Numbered from the stretch's first letter, positions 1-11,688 are shown. The stretch is 64,000 bases of DNA from Puccinia triticina (GCF_026914185.1 NC_070558.1:3410001-3474000); one strand, 5' to 3'. Made by a program: numbers and translations. The notes: generated from the sequence alone by a model not told the origin.

Positions 1-1240
1 TAAATATACATCCCGGGAAGGAGGTCACCCAAGTGGTGACAAGCCCCACATAAGCCGCCTGGAAGAGTGGGAAAAATCATGGAACTTCCGATCAAAATGT
101 GTTGAAATGAAGAGGATGCAGAAAAAAACTTACCGCAGTCTCATACACCCTACTCGGATCTTTTTCGAAGTCGATCAACTAAGCCACATTCATAGATAAT
201 AATCAAGTTAAGCTATAGGCAGGTTTTATACCTATTCATGACATTAAATAACTGGATTTACCATCTCGGGTATGATACCTATAACACATACCATTTCAGC
301 TTATTCTTCTGTAAAAATCTGCAAAGACGGCTCATACCTGACATTGTTCCAAAGCTGAGGGATGATGAATCATTGTTTAACAGCAGATATTTGAAGACGT
401 TAGAAAATACATCAAGAGAAGCTGCTACCGTTTACACACACGCGCAGATTGAGGAAGCTGAAAATCACTGACGCGTAACCGGCAGAATCATATAGACTGT
501 TGACAAATGAGTTCCAATTCTGAGCTGCCACGAGCGCATACCAATCTCGACCTTTCACGGCTTCACACAGCTGGAGGTAGTCCCCCCCCCCCCCACAAAT
601 AAGTAAGCTTCATTCAGTCTAATATTTTTTTCTCATCTGCGTTGTCAATTCTGCACAGAAACTGACCTGGCCACTGTGTGGATGCTCGCCAATCCCAGCT
701 GAGAAATCTGTCGCCCCCACATGACTGGCGTACTCCTGAGAAGTTACCCCACATCGGAGTGCAGAAGAAAGTCGTATTAATCAATCGGTGAGCTTTTTCG
801 GAGTAACGGAGTGATGTTCTTGCATGCATTTTGTCGTGTATGAGGGGAGTCTTCTTTCTTTACCTGCAAAGTTATCTTTGACCCGCCGGGGTAATTGTCC
901 AGATAATCGTTCATTCGAAGTTGAGACCACAAAGCAGGTGTCAAGGGAATCTTATGGCAAGGCTCGTTGTCAATGTCGAATACTGGCGGTCAGAATCAAA
1001 ACAACATTGAAATTAAACCTCAGATATGCTTTTCTGTGCAGAAACTAGCAGAAACCAATGTTGGTGAGAAATTAGATGAGATCTGCTCACCGCGAGCACC
1101 CCAAGTTCGTATCCTATTCTTTGTTACGTTGAGTTGCTTTTCACAGGATAACCCCCTAGTTGATATTAAAAGATAAAGTAGGGCTCGTTTCCCTGCACGT
1201 GGAACGAGCATGATTTGAATGTAGCGAATTTATCTGTCTG
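1..1240. other. No confident gene
   Basis: Moderate-GC sequence in which no known protein family, RNA gene or transposon end can be recognised. It holds a 13-nt poly-C run at 582-594 and several short open frames without family resemblance. Open frames here look random except the weak candidate at 238-471. Confidence 0.5.
238..471 (+). CDS. Weak candidate coding exon, function unknown
   Basis: A 77-codon open frame with a lysine/arginine/glutamate-rich, protein-like C-terminal half ending at a TGA. A plausible 3' splice site (TTTCAG) ends at 299, so the frame could be a terminal exon beginning there rather than an ORF starting at the ATG at 238. No domain is recognised and no upstream exon was found. 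It may equally be chance. Confidence 0.15.
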   Translation: MTLNNWIYHLGYDTYNTYHFSLFFCKNLQRRLIPDIVPKLRDDESLFNSRYLKTLENTSREAATVYTHAQIEEAENH

Positions 1241-1280
1241 TTGAACACTCTGAGATCACGACGAGTTCAAGTTGAGCCAC

Positions 1281-1396
1281 ATCGCCTTGCTATGTATTTT
1301 GTCCGTTTACACACAAACGGACAAAATAGCGGGATCGCCTTGCCGCTTTGTCCGTTTACACGTAAATTACGGACAAAAAGACGTGATCGCCTTGCC
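1281..1396. repeat. Tandem hairpin repeat, about 53-bp unit
   Basis: Two full units and the start of a third, each beginning ATCGCCTTGC (near 1281, 1334 and 1387). Each full unit contains a perfect short palindrome. The first (1296-1327) has a 13-bp stem around ACACAC, the second (1347-1377) a 9-bp stem. Possibly a remnant of a small foldback element. Confidence 0.6.
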
Positions 1397-1670
1397 TGTT
1401 TCATGCAGATGGGCAAGGGTGAAACTTGCGACAGGAATGGTACATACATGTTTCAGCCTTCCCCAAACACTGCACCAAAAAGCTCCCGCATATGTAGCTG
1501 CAGCAACTCAGTCGTAGCTACGTACATAGTATGTTGGATTACGCGTAATCTGGCAGTACAGCTGTGTTGATACTACACCCAAAAAATTGAATACTGTGCT
1601 GGGGAGGATAGGACCCCCCCACGTTCATCGAAGCGTTACATTACAAGCCATCCATAGCCCTGACTTATCA

Positions 1671-1739
1671 CAAGTCCCTCGCTTCGGGGGCCCTGGGCTG
1701 GCGCGAAGCGCAACCTCCTCCGGCGAAGGAGGGACTTGC
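1671..1739. repeat. Imperfect inverted repeat
   Basis: CAAGTCCCTCGCTTCG on the left pairs with CGAAGGAGGGACTTG on the right across a GC-rich loop of about 40 bp. No target duplication is evident. It could be a small MITE or a structured RNA. Function unknown. Confidence 0.4.
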
Positions 1740-2474
1740 AGGTAATCACAAGATTTTGGCGTGAGGTTTTTCACCCTTTTGGTGGGAGTTTTTTCCCATC
1801 CTTCCGGTGTCTTCCCCCTACAATTACTTCACGCTGTGAGAATAAAGGTTGGGAAGTGCTTAGAAATGACCACTTCCACCTTCTTCAAGAATGTACACCG
1901 CGGGGCGAGTGGGGCGTCAAAGTGGCGGCATCCGTGGCGCCCCATGGACCCCGCATGTCAGAAGACGCCTGAGTGCCGCGCTATGACCATATCCTTTGGG
2001 GGCGCCATCGGATACATTCACACCACGCCACAAGGTGACGCCCCATGGGCGGTAGCTCCCCTGAGGGCGTCAAAGTGACGGCCCCCTGGCGCCGGCAGGC
2101 TGGTTGTCGGCGGCCCTATGGACGCCCGGGGACCGTGCCAGGTATGACTGGAGGGGGGGCCCGGGGTCGACGTGAGGGCGGTGGGGCGTGGTTAAGGGGT
2201 TGTGCCCGAGGTGTCAGCGGTGGCGCAGTGGCAGATGGGACAAGGGCGTCACATGCGAGCCATGTGTGGGTCATCCAAGGTTTGTAGGCGTACGTAGCTG
2301 CGACCCCAGGAGCTATGAATTGGGCCAATTGCCACCTAAAAGCAGGCCGCCTCGACCAGGCAGCAGTGGGCAATTGGGGCTCAGCTCAAACAACACTGGG
2401 GATGGTGGTGCGGGGGCAGCCCGCGCGGGCAACATGATGGGTGAAACTAACTCAGGATTTCATTGCATGATCAG

Positions 2475-2735
2475 TGAAATGACGGGAAATACAAATAGCT
2501 GTGGCTGCCTGCGCAGTGAAAAGGGTAAAGTTTGTCTAACTATGTGGTCATGACCACGGCCCGTTGGCCATAAAGAAACAACCAATAACATTTTCTTGAT
2601 TGTCTGGATTGATCTCGCAAGTTGCGAGATAGAGGAGAAGATTGTTGTTGGAAATGGCGGGGAATAAAAATAGCTGTGGCCGCCTGCGCATAAAAGTTGT
2701 CTGATTATGTGGTCATGACCGCGGCCCAACGGCCG
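2475..2735. repeat. Direct repeat of about 90 bp
   Basis: The segment at about 2475-2570 recurs in diverged form at 2649-2735. Both contain AATAGCTGTGGC, CGCCTGCGCA, a TATGTGGTCATGACC core and a CGGCCC block. The intervening 80 bp is AT-richer. No coding function is seen. Confidence 0.6.
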
Positions 2736-3697
2736 TAAAAAGGGTCAGTGGTACCTCTGGGGATGGGGCTGGGTGCGCCACCGTCGTTGTTGTCAAAAGG
2801 TGCGGTCACCCACGCCGACCATAATACGCCGGACAAGACCACAACCCTGCATTTTTCTGCCTCTGTAAGCTGGGGGGTAAGGGGAATAGTGATATGAGGA
2901 TTAAACAAAAGGCATAAAATGGGAGTGAGGGGGGGGGATAGGAGCTCACACTCACTGTTTCATAGAGTTGGTCCACTTCTTCTGGCGCGGGTGGGATCCC
3001 TGAGGCCTTTGTCATCACATGTAGAAAACGGGTCCCGACATAGCCATCCAGCTGCCGGCTGGGTTCGTTGAAGGTTGCTTGGTTATGACTCTGCACTTCG
3101 CAGGGGCAGTCAGTCAGCATGAAGCACAAAAAAAATGGGTTGTGACCTACCAGGACCGCTGCCGGGCTCACTGGGGGATCTGGGGCGTCGCCAAAAATTC
3201 AGGGAGGGGACCTGAGGCCATTGACTGCGCCAAACATCCTCAGCGGGCGTGGGAGAGTGCGGATGGCTGGAACAATGAGCCTGCATCCGCGATTCAGTGG
3301 TGATTAATGCACCCAGTGATGGTTAGGTTTGTGATTGCTGTGCAATCCGCAGCAATTTCAAATCTCTCCGTCCTCATAGACCTAACCACTACACATCCGG
3401 CCATCCGGATAACTAACCGTGGTCTTGGGCATTGGCCTGTTGGGCTATCCGCCGAGCAACATTAGCTGGTTGCCATCCCCCATGACATGATCAGGCCTTG
3501 GTTGTTAAACCAGCCATGTTTTTGCGAGTGAGGGCTGGAACATGGAGGATGAGGTCATTGTAACAGGTCCCATGGATAATGTGGCCGAGGTGAACTGTTG
3601 GCTTATCAGTCATAACTCTGGAGGGAGGAGCAACTACGGCCGGCATGGCCGGATCCGGGTGAGCCTCTCATTAGCCCAGGCTCTCCAGGGACCAAGC

Positions 3698-3850
3698 GCA
3701 GCATGGTGGCCGCCAGGTGTCGCCTCCAGGCTGCCACGGGAACAGGCAGCCATGATGTCTTGGGGTGTGGCCTGAGCGCATCATGGTGTCCGCCAGGGGT
3801 TGCTTCCGGGACGCCGCGGGGGCGGACAGCCATGAAGTCTCCGGGGCGTG
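3698..3850. repeat. Tandem duplication, two units of about 77 bp
   Basis: Two diverged copies (about 3698-3774 and 3775-3850) share CATGGTG..CCGCCAGG, GG..GCC(A/G)CGGG and CAGCCATGA(T/A)GTCT in the same order. They are GC-rich and non-coding as far as can be seen. Confidence 0.5.
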
Positions 3851-4394
3851 ATGGTCTCACAGCCGCCTTGGATGGGGGCGCAAGGTGGGCGACCCCGGGG
3901 CCGCCCCTCAGACGCTGAGTCAATTGATGGTCTTGCCGGCGACTTGGTGCCGCTTTGAGGGCCGTGGCGCCCAGGGGGCCACCGTGGGGGCGCCACCTCG
4001 CCATGGGTCACCTGTTCGCCATGGTGGCGCAAATTGTGGTCCATGTGGCGTCTTGGGGGCTGAAGAATACGGCCGCGCAATTGTGGCGCCACAGCCTTTT
4101 TGAATTCGCCCCGCGGTGTATATATCCGGCTGAGTGATTATTGATGTCTTGGCTCTGCACTGCTACATTCCGCTAGCCTTCAGCACTCCACAATGAGCCT
4201 GATCTATGGCGTAATAATACACAAGTGATGAAGCTCTGCACTTTGCAAGCACAAGTACACAATAGCAATCAAGCAAGCAAAAGGGTCACATAAAACTCTC
4301 CTAATACTCTAGTATGTCTGTAGGTTGTAAATACAAATGATGAGTAGTCAGTAAGATGATAGAAAGGAAAAAGAGAAGAAAAAGGGTCAACCCC

Positions 4395-4520
4395 AAAAAT
4401 TTACTTCCACCAACATTTTGGTGTACCCACATGTGCACCCCAATATTACTGGGGTGCACTTCTGGAGTACCCCAATTTATTGGTGTGCAGACCTGCTTAC
4501 CCCAAAAACATTGGGGTGAC
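4395..4520. repeat. Cluster of CCCCAAT/ATTGGGGT half-palindromes
   Basis: Short alternating inverted motifs (ACCCCAAT, ACTGGGGTGCA, ACCCCAATTTATTGG, ACCCCAAAAACATTGGGGT) spaced 25-35 bp apart. The style matches the subterminal palindrome arrays of the larger CACCA-ended elements in this window, but no terminal inverted repeat or target duplication was found here. Confidence 0.45.
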
Positions 4521-4802
4521 AATGGCCCCTTTGTTTCCTAGAGGGGGCTGTCCATGCGGCCAACTGTGCAGCTGGTGGGTAGCTCAGTGGACTTAGGCTG
4601 ATGTCACCTGTAGTCTAGTGACAGTTTATTTTTCCTGGTGAATTTTCAAAAAAGCCTTCTAGGCCCTGTTTGGCAGGGCCCAGCGTCATATGTGGGAATA
4701 AGTTGCTGCATAAAAATCCCCAGTAGGGTTTATGAAACTTATTGGCAGTATTACCAGGCTTCAATTATTTTACATGGCTGATTGGCACGGCCACTGTCAT
4801 GT

Positions 4803-4814
4803 AGCGCTGAGGCT
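4803..4814. repeat. Left target-site duplication of the LINE
   Basis: AGCGCTGAGGCT here is repeated exactly at 27125-27136, directly after the poly(A) tail of the LINE. A 12-bp direct repeat in these two positions is the signature of target-primed integration, and it fixes the LINE 5' end at about 4815. Confidence 0.85.
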
Positions 4815-4828
4815 CACATCTCATGTAA

Positions 4829-6119
4829 CACCACCCGCAAATGGGTGTGGTTTTCTCCGCAGCCACACCCAGTGGTTTTCCTGCGGAACTCGCGCGGCCC
4901 GCCGAAAACTTGTGCGGCCCCCGGACCCCCTAGCTGCATATCATTCGGGGTGCTTAGGGGCGGACCGGTCATCAAGGCATACCTCGATGACCGGAGCCGG
5001 CCGGTCATTGAGGTGTACAGGTGCCTTGATGACCGTGACCGGAGCCAACCGGTCATCTAGGCATACATCTCGATGACCAGCCAGCTGAATGGTCATTGAG
5101 TTTGTATAAAGGTACCTCAATGACCATCTGAACGGTCATTGAGGTATACATGAACCTTGATGACCGGCCAGCTGGCTGGTCATTGAGGTAGAGCCGACCA
5201 GTCATCAAGGCATAAACCTCGATGACCGGAGCCGGCCGTTCATCTGTATACCTCAATGACCATCTCAATTGAACGGTCATTGAGGTGTATGCCTTGATGA
5301 CCGGTTGGCTCCGGTCATCCGGTCATCAAGGAAGGACCTCGATGAACAGAGCTGGCCGGTCATCTGTATACCACACCTTGATGACCGTTCTCATCAATTG
5401 AGACGGTCATTGAGTTGTATGCGTTGATGAACGGTTGGCTCCGGTCATCAAGGTACCTACGTACCTCAATGACCAGCCAGCTGGCCGGTCATCGAGGTGT
5501 ATGCATACGTTGATGACCGTTCAGATGGTCATTGAGGTATACATACACCTCAATGACCAGCCGGCTCCGGTCATCAAGGTACCTGTACACCTCAATGACC
5601 GGCCGGCTCCGGTCATCGAGGTCCTTGATGACCGGAGCCGACCGGTCATCAAGGCATACACCTCAATGACCGTTCAATTGAGATGGTCATCAAGGTATAC
5701 AGATGAACGGCCGGCTCCGGTCATCGAGGTTTATGCCTTGATGATTGGTCGGCTCTACCTCAATGACCAGCTGGCTGGCCGGTCATTGAGGTTTATGTGT
5801 ACCTCAATGACCGTTCAGAAGGTCATTGAGGTACCTTTATACAACCTCAATGACCATACAGCTGGCCGGTCATCGAGATGTATGCCTAGATGACCGGTCG
5901 GCTCCGGTCACGGTCATCAACGCACCTGTACACCTCAATGACCGGCTGGCTCCGGTCATCGAGGTGTATGCCTTGATGACCGGTCCGCCCCTAAGCACCC
6001 CGAATGATATGCAGCTAGGGGGTCCGGGGGCCGCACAAGTTTTCGGGGGGCCGCGCGAGTTCCGCAGGAAAACCACTGGGTGTGGCTGCGGAGAAAACCA
6101 CACCCACTTGCGGGTGGTG
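4829..6119. mobile_element. CACCA-ended giant palindromic element (CACTA-like, non-autonomous)
   Basis: The ends are CACCACCCGC...GCGGGTGGTG, flanked on both sides by TAA (possible 3-bp target duplication), as in CACTA/EnSpm-type elements. The whole 1.29 kb folds back: the left arm (4829 to about 5320) matches the reverse complement of the right arm (about 5620-6119) almost continuously. The interior consists of short palindromes built from CAATGACCGG and CCGGTCATTGAG, repeated some thirty times. It sits in the LINE 5' leader. Reading frames through it (VIEVY/DDR repeats) are by-products of the repeat. Superfamily assignment is inference from end sequence and duplication length. Confidence 0.75.
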
Positions 6120-6298
6120 TAACCCAATGGCTAAAGGCTACCTTAAGGTTGATCTTGATCTTGTTTAAGATCCTGTGTTCAACCCCTCCTGTTGTCTCGA
6201 GTTCTGTCTGCAACCACGTCGAATTTTTTTAAAATCTACCCCCCACACCCCCAAATCCTATAAACACTCCTCGCCCCTGACAGAACTTCTTTTTCCCT
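6120..6298 (+). other. LINE 5' leader
   Basis: The part of the LINE 5' UTR between the inserted palindromic element and the ORF1 start. It contains a GATCTTGTTTAAGATC palindrome and a GTGTTCAACCCC stretch that faintly resembles a tRNA T-arm box. The match is too poor to call a tRNA-derived promoter. Confidence 0.5.
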
Positions 6299-7654
6299 AT
6301 GCCCACTGGCGACCCCCCCCCCCCCCTCGACCCCCCTCCCGGTATCCGCCCTGGATCAGGTCAGGTTCTCTCGGACTTGATCCACAACCTCCGGGACGCG
6401 TATGCCGCCAACAACGCGTCGCCCGACATTGTCATGACCTCTGCCTCTGAATTGCGCCGACCCCTCGATGCTCGCCTACCAGCGCCCCCTGCGACCCCAG
6501 CAACAGAGCCGACGTCGGCCTCATTTCTCCAATCCCTCCTGGCCCGCCCGGAAAACCAGACCCACGACGGAAAAGTTGTCATGGACACGATGCTTATGTC
6601 CCTGCTGCTGCAGCTCCTGGACAGCGAAGCCGAGCAAAAACGCAAGATCCTACGAACGATGGAGGAAATGTGCCAGACCATGCAGGAAATGAAACGCGCA
6701 ATGGCGGACCTCCGCGAACTTCCGGGACGCGTCACAACCATTGAGGCAGGACAACTGCCGCGCAAACAGCCCGCACCGGTCAAGTCCTACGCTTCGACTG
6801 CAGCCAAGCCGAAAGTCCCACCTCTCCCTCCGACCAAGGCCAAGATGGTCGCGGCCCGCCCCGGCCTCACTATTATCCACGCAAGATCCGGAACCGCCCC
6901 GCTGAAGGAAGTAGGCGCGGAAATCACGGTCAGGAAAGTCAATGAGGTCCTTGAAAAGATGAACGCGACGGTCCAGGGCAAAAAGGTCTTGGTTAAAGCG
7001 GTCCGATTCCTCCCGTCTGGTGATGTCTCTTTCTACTCTAAGAATTGCAAGCAAAAAGAATGGCTCAATCAGAACAAACATGAATGGAGCAAGCAGGTGC
7101 ACCCCGACCTCAAGGCATCACCGAGTACATATTCCATCCTCGCTCATGGCATTCCCCGCACTCTCAACGTCGACGCGTCAACCGTCAAGATCTCCATTGT
7201 GTCGGATAACAGATTCTTGGTAGACAAAATCTTCAGGATGAGGTGGTTAGGAGGGTCCAGGGACCCGGCGGACCCTCGGCAAGCCGGTACAGTCGTCATC
7301 TCCCTTACAGAACCGCCGATAGCTGATCTCCTGGTAAAACAGAGAGGTCTCTTTTTGAATGAGTGCTTCCATAGAGTAGAACGTTTCAAGAAACTCCCAC
7401 CGCAATGCTTCAAATGCTTGCAAATGGGCCACTTTGGGAAGTGGTGCCGGGCGGACCCCAAATGCGGAAAGTACGGCGAAAAGCACGAGACGCGTGATTG
7501 TCAGGACAATGCAATCCTGGCGGGGAAGATTTGCGTGATCTGCAGAGACGCAGGGAAGGGGAAGGGTGCATGGGAAACCCACACGCCTTTTGATAAGGCG
7601 TGTGAGGTCAAACGGGCATGGCTACTTTCTAAAAATCATCTCCAACATGAATAA
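6299..7654 (+). CDS. LINE ORF1, RNA-binding Gag-like protein
   Basis: An intact 451-residue frame. The N-terminal third is proline/alanine-rich. A predicted helical region (residues about 95-140, rich in E, K, M and L) may support multimerisation. A central domain is followed by a CCHC knuckle (CFKCLQMGHFGKWC, Cys370 onward) and a second Cys/His cluster (CGKYGEKHETRDC), then a C-terminal Cys-rich tail. Such ORF1 proteins bind element RNA and form the RNP used for target-primed reverse transcription. The ATG at 6299 is the first in a long open frame. The stop overlaps the likely ORF2 start in the sequence ATGAATAA, suggesting termination-reinitiation. No nonsense codon occurs in it, unlike ORF2. 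Confidence 0.85.
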   Translation: MPTGDPPPPLDPPPGIRPGSGQVLSDLIHNLRDAYAANNASPDIVMTSASELRRPLDARLPAPPATPATEPTSASFLQSLLARPENQTHDGKVVMDTMLMSLLLQLLDSEAEQKRKILRTMEEMCQTMQEMKRAMADLRELPGRVTTIEAGQLPRKQPAPVKSYASTAAKPKVPPLPPTKAKMVAARPGLTIIHARSGTAPLKEVGAEITVRKVNEVLEKMNATVQGKKVLVKAVRFLPSGDVSFYSKNCKQKEWLNQNKHEWSKQVHPDLKASPSTYSILAHGIPRTLNVDASTVKISIVSDNRFLVDKIFRMRWLGGSRDPADPRQAGTVVISLTEPPIADLLVKQRGLFLNECFHRVERFKKLPPQCFKCLQMGHFGKWCRADPKCGKYGEKHETRDCQDNAILAGKICVICRDAGKGKGAWETHTPFDKACEVKRAWLLSKNHLQHE

Positions 7655-10600
7655 TATAAACCCTACACTAACACATATTTGTCCTAGTAACTCTGTTGTA
7701 GACTCCTTTCCTCTTGTTTCATGCAATGAAACCTTTGTGCCCTCTATTATTGTGCAGTTGAACTGCCACAATAGTCAAGCGACTACCTATAGTATTCTTA
7801 ACACCAAGCCAGACTCGGTGATCTTTCTCACCTTACAGGAACCCTGGATTAACCCATTGACTTGTTTGCCTCCTGACCACGAAGCGTGGTGGACATTCTA
7901 CAGCCCGGAACATCAGCTGAAGGACCTCAGGGACAAGCACCGGGCTGTGTCCTATGTCCAAAAATCCATTGCCTCCCAAAACGTCACAGTTTTGGGTGGC
8001 AACAGTAAGTTTTTTATTGCCTTGGAGATCATGTTACTAACTGGGACCCGACTGCGGGTCCTAAATGTTTATAATCCACCAGGCACGTCCGCAGGTATTG
8101 ACCAGCTCCGAGGACGTCTGGAAGGCTCAAACGATAGGCGGGTTGCAACGATAATCGGGATGGACTCCAACCTTCATCATCGCTTGTGGAACCCGCCGGG
8201 GTACCACCATGTGCACAAAGACGCTAAGTTTCTCGTTTCTTTGTGCGGGAAACACGGATACAGGTTCGTTTCTGAAAAAGATGCTCCTACCTTTTTGTCC
8301 AGCCGGGGATCAAGGACTACCATCGACCTCACTTGGGCGAATTTCCGGGACTCACACCTGATCCACGGCGGTAGCACCACCTCGGACAATCACGGGTCCG
8401 ATCATCAGAAGCTCGTCACGACGCTGAGACAGGCTCCTCCCGGACCAGCCTATCGTTGGATAGCCCCCAGACCGGCGGACCTTGATTGTGTAGAGCTCCG
8501 GAGACGGGTGAAGACCAGTCTGAGCCAGCTAAGCACCGCATCTCCCGTTTTAGACGTTGACAGTTTTGAGAGGCAGTTGACGGCCTGCTTGTTTGACGCC
8601 TGGCAAAGCCAGGGAAAGAAGGTCCGGATCGACCATGGAAAAGTGAAAAAGTGGTGGGACAAGGACAAGCTGAGTCCCCTTGTTAAAACCCGGAATAAAT
8701 GTCAACGGCTTCTGCTGATGGACCCAACGCAGGAAAACGCGGACCGCTTCAATTACTGGAACGGCAAGTTCCGCGAGGAGGTTAATTTTCTCAAGCAGGA
8801 ACACTGGAGGAATTTCCTGGCCTCCTCTGATGCGACTACCGTTTACCAGGCCTTCCAGTTCACCAAACCCAGAAGCGGCGGGGGCATACTCCCACTACGG
8901 GCCCCTAGTGGCGAAGTGACCTCCAGCAGGGAGGACCAGGCAAAGTTGCTCTTTGCCGGGACGTCAGTAGTCGACAGCTACTGCGATCTATCGGATATTC
9001 CCCCAAGGGAAACGTCAACCTTTGTAGTGTATCCCTCCATCTCTCGGGAGGAGGTACTGGGAGTTTTAGGACGATTGGCTAAGAAAAAGGCTTCAGGCCC
9101 CGACCGGATCCCTAATGAAATCCTCACGTTAATTAAAGACGAAGTGGCTGACATCTTTTCCTTGTTATTCAATAGATGCATTAGAGAAGACTGCTTCCCC
9201 ACGGCATGGCGTTCCGCGACTACTGTGATCATACGGAAATTTGGAAAGGCGGACTACACTAACCCAGGGGCGTACCGACCCATAGCCCTCCTCAGCACCC
9301 TTAGCAAAGTCTTTGAGTCCATCATTGCTGATCGCGTCACCTTTTGGGCAGAATCTAACGACATCATCCCCAACGGGCACTCGGGTGGCCGTCGAGGAAA
9401 AGACTGCGAGGACGCACTCATGGCGCTCACCATGTGGATTAAACGGAAGTGGAGGGAGGGTAAGACAGTCACGGGACTGTTCCTTGACGTGAAGTTGGCG
9501 TACCCTTCAGTCAACCCCCATTGCCTGGTTCATTCCCTTCGGCAGAAGGGGTGCCCCACTTACCTGTGGAAAATCATAGACCGGTTTCTAGACCAGCGTC
9601 GTACCAAGCTTCGCCTCTCGGACTACGAATCAGCTGAGTTTAACCTGGATAAGGGACTCCCACAGGGCTCGCCCTTATCCGTCATCCTCTATATCTTGTA
9701 TAATTCTGATCTGTTAATCAAAACCTTCGACTTTGATGGGGACGTAGTCTCTCTTGGCTTCATCGACGACGTGGTTCATCTCACAGCAGGCAAGACCTGC
9801 GGTGAGGCCAGATCACAGTTGACATGACTGGGCGAGGAGTCTCTACAATGGGGTAGGACTCATGGCGCTATCTTTGACAGCAAGAAGGCGCAGTTTATGG
9901 TCTTTACACACTCTAAATTGGCTAAGTCCCATTTCCTTTTTGATGGACAGGAGCTCGAACCACAGCGCGATGTAAAGTGGCTGGGTTTGTGGGTGGATGA
10001 AAAGTTGACATTTGGCAAACAAATCGCGCAGGTTAAAAAGAAGGCGGATGACACCCTCGGCCAACTCCTGAAAATAGGCAGCTCAACGTGGGGTTTGCGG
10101 GAACAGGAGCGCGGGCTCCTGATCTCGGCGGTCCTGGTCCCCAGAGTGCTGTACGGAGTGCAAGTCTGGTTCACTTCCCAGAACAAGCGGAAGGTGACGA
10201 CGCTCCTGGAGCTGATCAAACACTCGGCAACCCGGTTCGCGCTGGGGGTACTGAAGTCCACCCCAATCAAATATCTAGACAAGTATTGACCTTTCAGGAG
10301 CATCAGGAAGACAGCCGAAAACAGGATTGCCAACTTCTTCATCTCAAAACTGACCAGATTCACGCACAGGGCTTCAGAGATTGAAAAACAGATTCGAACG
10401 GAGCTGTTGTGGCCGGCTAGGTCCTTTCCTAGTCCTGTCCACGCCGCGCTCTCTTGAGCGGAGCTGGCCATCGCGGCGGCAAAGAACCTGGAATCTGTGG
10501 ATTTCATTCCAGAAGATTCCCCCCCTTGGAAGACGGGAAGAGATATCCAGCTGGTCATCAACAGGGCCTCCAAACCCGAAGCCAAAAGAGCAGTAATCTC

Positions 10601-11465
10601 CTTTCTTGAAACCGTAAACCCGACATCTGATCTTGTGATATTCACGGACGGTTCCGCTCACCCCGAGGAGGGGTTAGGAGCGGCAGCATTCTCCAAGGAC
10701 GGCGCGCTGTCCAAGCTCGCCTTTTTAGGCGCTCCGGGCACGGCGTCAAACTTCGAATGCGAATTAGTAGGCATACGATTAGGACTGGAAATAGGAAGCG
10801 AGGCACGCCTGCCTAGTGCAGGGGCGCGGCTAATTCTGTTGACGGATAGCCAAGGGGCTATTGAAAGATTAAACTCTCCCAGGGCCCCCAAGCCGGGCCA
10901 GTACTTATTGTCCCAAATCCAGGAAGTGGCTGACACCATCCCCTGTTCCACACAGATCTTGATCCGGTGGTGCCCGGGACATGTGGGAATTGCGGGTAAC
11001 GAACTGGCGGACAAAAAGGCAGCAGAGGCAAGATGCCCAATTCTGCTGGACGACTCAATCAAAGGCAGCATCGCGACGGAGAAGGCAAGGCTAATCAGGA
11101 AGGAGAGGGTCTGGAAAGGATCGCCAAGGGTGCCCTTCCCTGTCCAGGCTGCTTTTCATCAATTGAGATCAGGTCATGTCCCCTTGAACTTTTTCCAATT
11201 CAAATGCAGAAGGGCGCCATACCCTATCTGCTTATCTTGCGGAGTCCCCGAGACAGTTGATCACTATCTTGTGGCTTGCTCTAGGTACAGAGAGGCCAGG
11301 ATGACTGCCAGGCGACTGCTTCTCAAGGAAAGGATCACTGAAATTACGACCAGAACCCTTCTCCACGACGCCAGGGCCTCCAGGGCTACGGAAGCTTTCA
11401 TCAAAACATCGGCGAGGCTCCCCTCCTTCCGGCGGGCCGACGACACCGACGGTTCCCACCAATAA
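7647..11465 (+). pseudogene. LINE ORF2: endonuclease, reverse transcriptase, RNase H; three TGA stops
   Basis: The likely start is the ATG at 7647, overlapping the ORF1 stop; an upstream in-frame start is possible. Domains in order: an apurinic-type endonuclease (LQEPW, GMDSN, TIDLTW and SDNHGSDH motifs), a reverse transcriptase (FLDVK box, GLPQGSPLS, catalytic FIDD at 9759-9770), a thumb region, an RNase H (FTDGSA, ECELVGI, LTDSQGA, GNELADKKA) and a C-terminal Cys/His patch (CLSCG...DHYLVACSRY). In-frame TGA codons interrupt it at 9825-9827, 10287-10289 and 10455-10457. The frame is otherwise continuous through all three, so each is a point change, consistent with CGA-to-TGA decay. The catalytic residues of all three enzymes are still present. 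Confidence 0.9.
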
Positions 11466-11688
11466 CCACCTATCTCTCCAGTATTCGACCTCTTTCTCCG
11501 GATCCAACTCCCTCCCTCCCCCTTCTCTCTCTTCTCTCTTTTCTCCTGTTCCCACCTCCTACCCTTTCTTTTTCTCAATACTGCATCTTCGCCAGAATTA
11601 CTGTTATTCTTCCTCCCTTCTATTTACAATTGTGGTGCACGGAACCTTTTGTCTGGTAGATGAATATGCATAGTGCGCAATGTCAAAT
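11466..11688 (+). other. LINE 3' UTR, upstream part
   Basis: A pyrimidine-rich 3' UTR following the ORF2 stop. It is interrupted by the copia insertion and resumes at 27087 with CAATACTGCACTT and the poly(A) tail. The five bases before the copia (CAAAT) resemble but do not equal those after it (CAATA), so the copia target duplication is imperfect. Confidence 0.7.

Larger units (their letters stand above)
1240..4802. other. GC-rich gene-less stretch with short repeats
   Basis: No gene is recognised. The stretch is GC-rich between about 1900 and 4100 and contains the small repeats listed separately (1281-1396, 1671-1739, 2475-2735, 3698-3850, 4395-4520). The many open frames on both strands are what high GC content produces by chance. 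The last bases, 4803-4814, are the left target-site duplication of the LINE. Confidence 0.5.

Noticed and set aside
4560..4640. tRNA gene around GGTAGCTCAGTGG
   Set aside because: Only the D-arm-like word is present; no anticodon or T-arm follows.
4990..5960. Long open frames (DDRSRPVIEVY-type repeats) inside the palindromic element
   Set aside because: They occur on both strands of a short palindromic repeat whose unit length keeps frames open by chance; no start context or domain.
6120..6220. tRNA-derived promoter in the LINE leader
   Set aside because: The T-arm-like GTTCAACCCC and an anticodon-like palindrome are present, but no consistent cloverleaf can be drawn.
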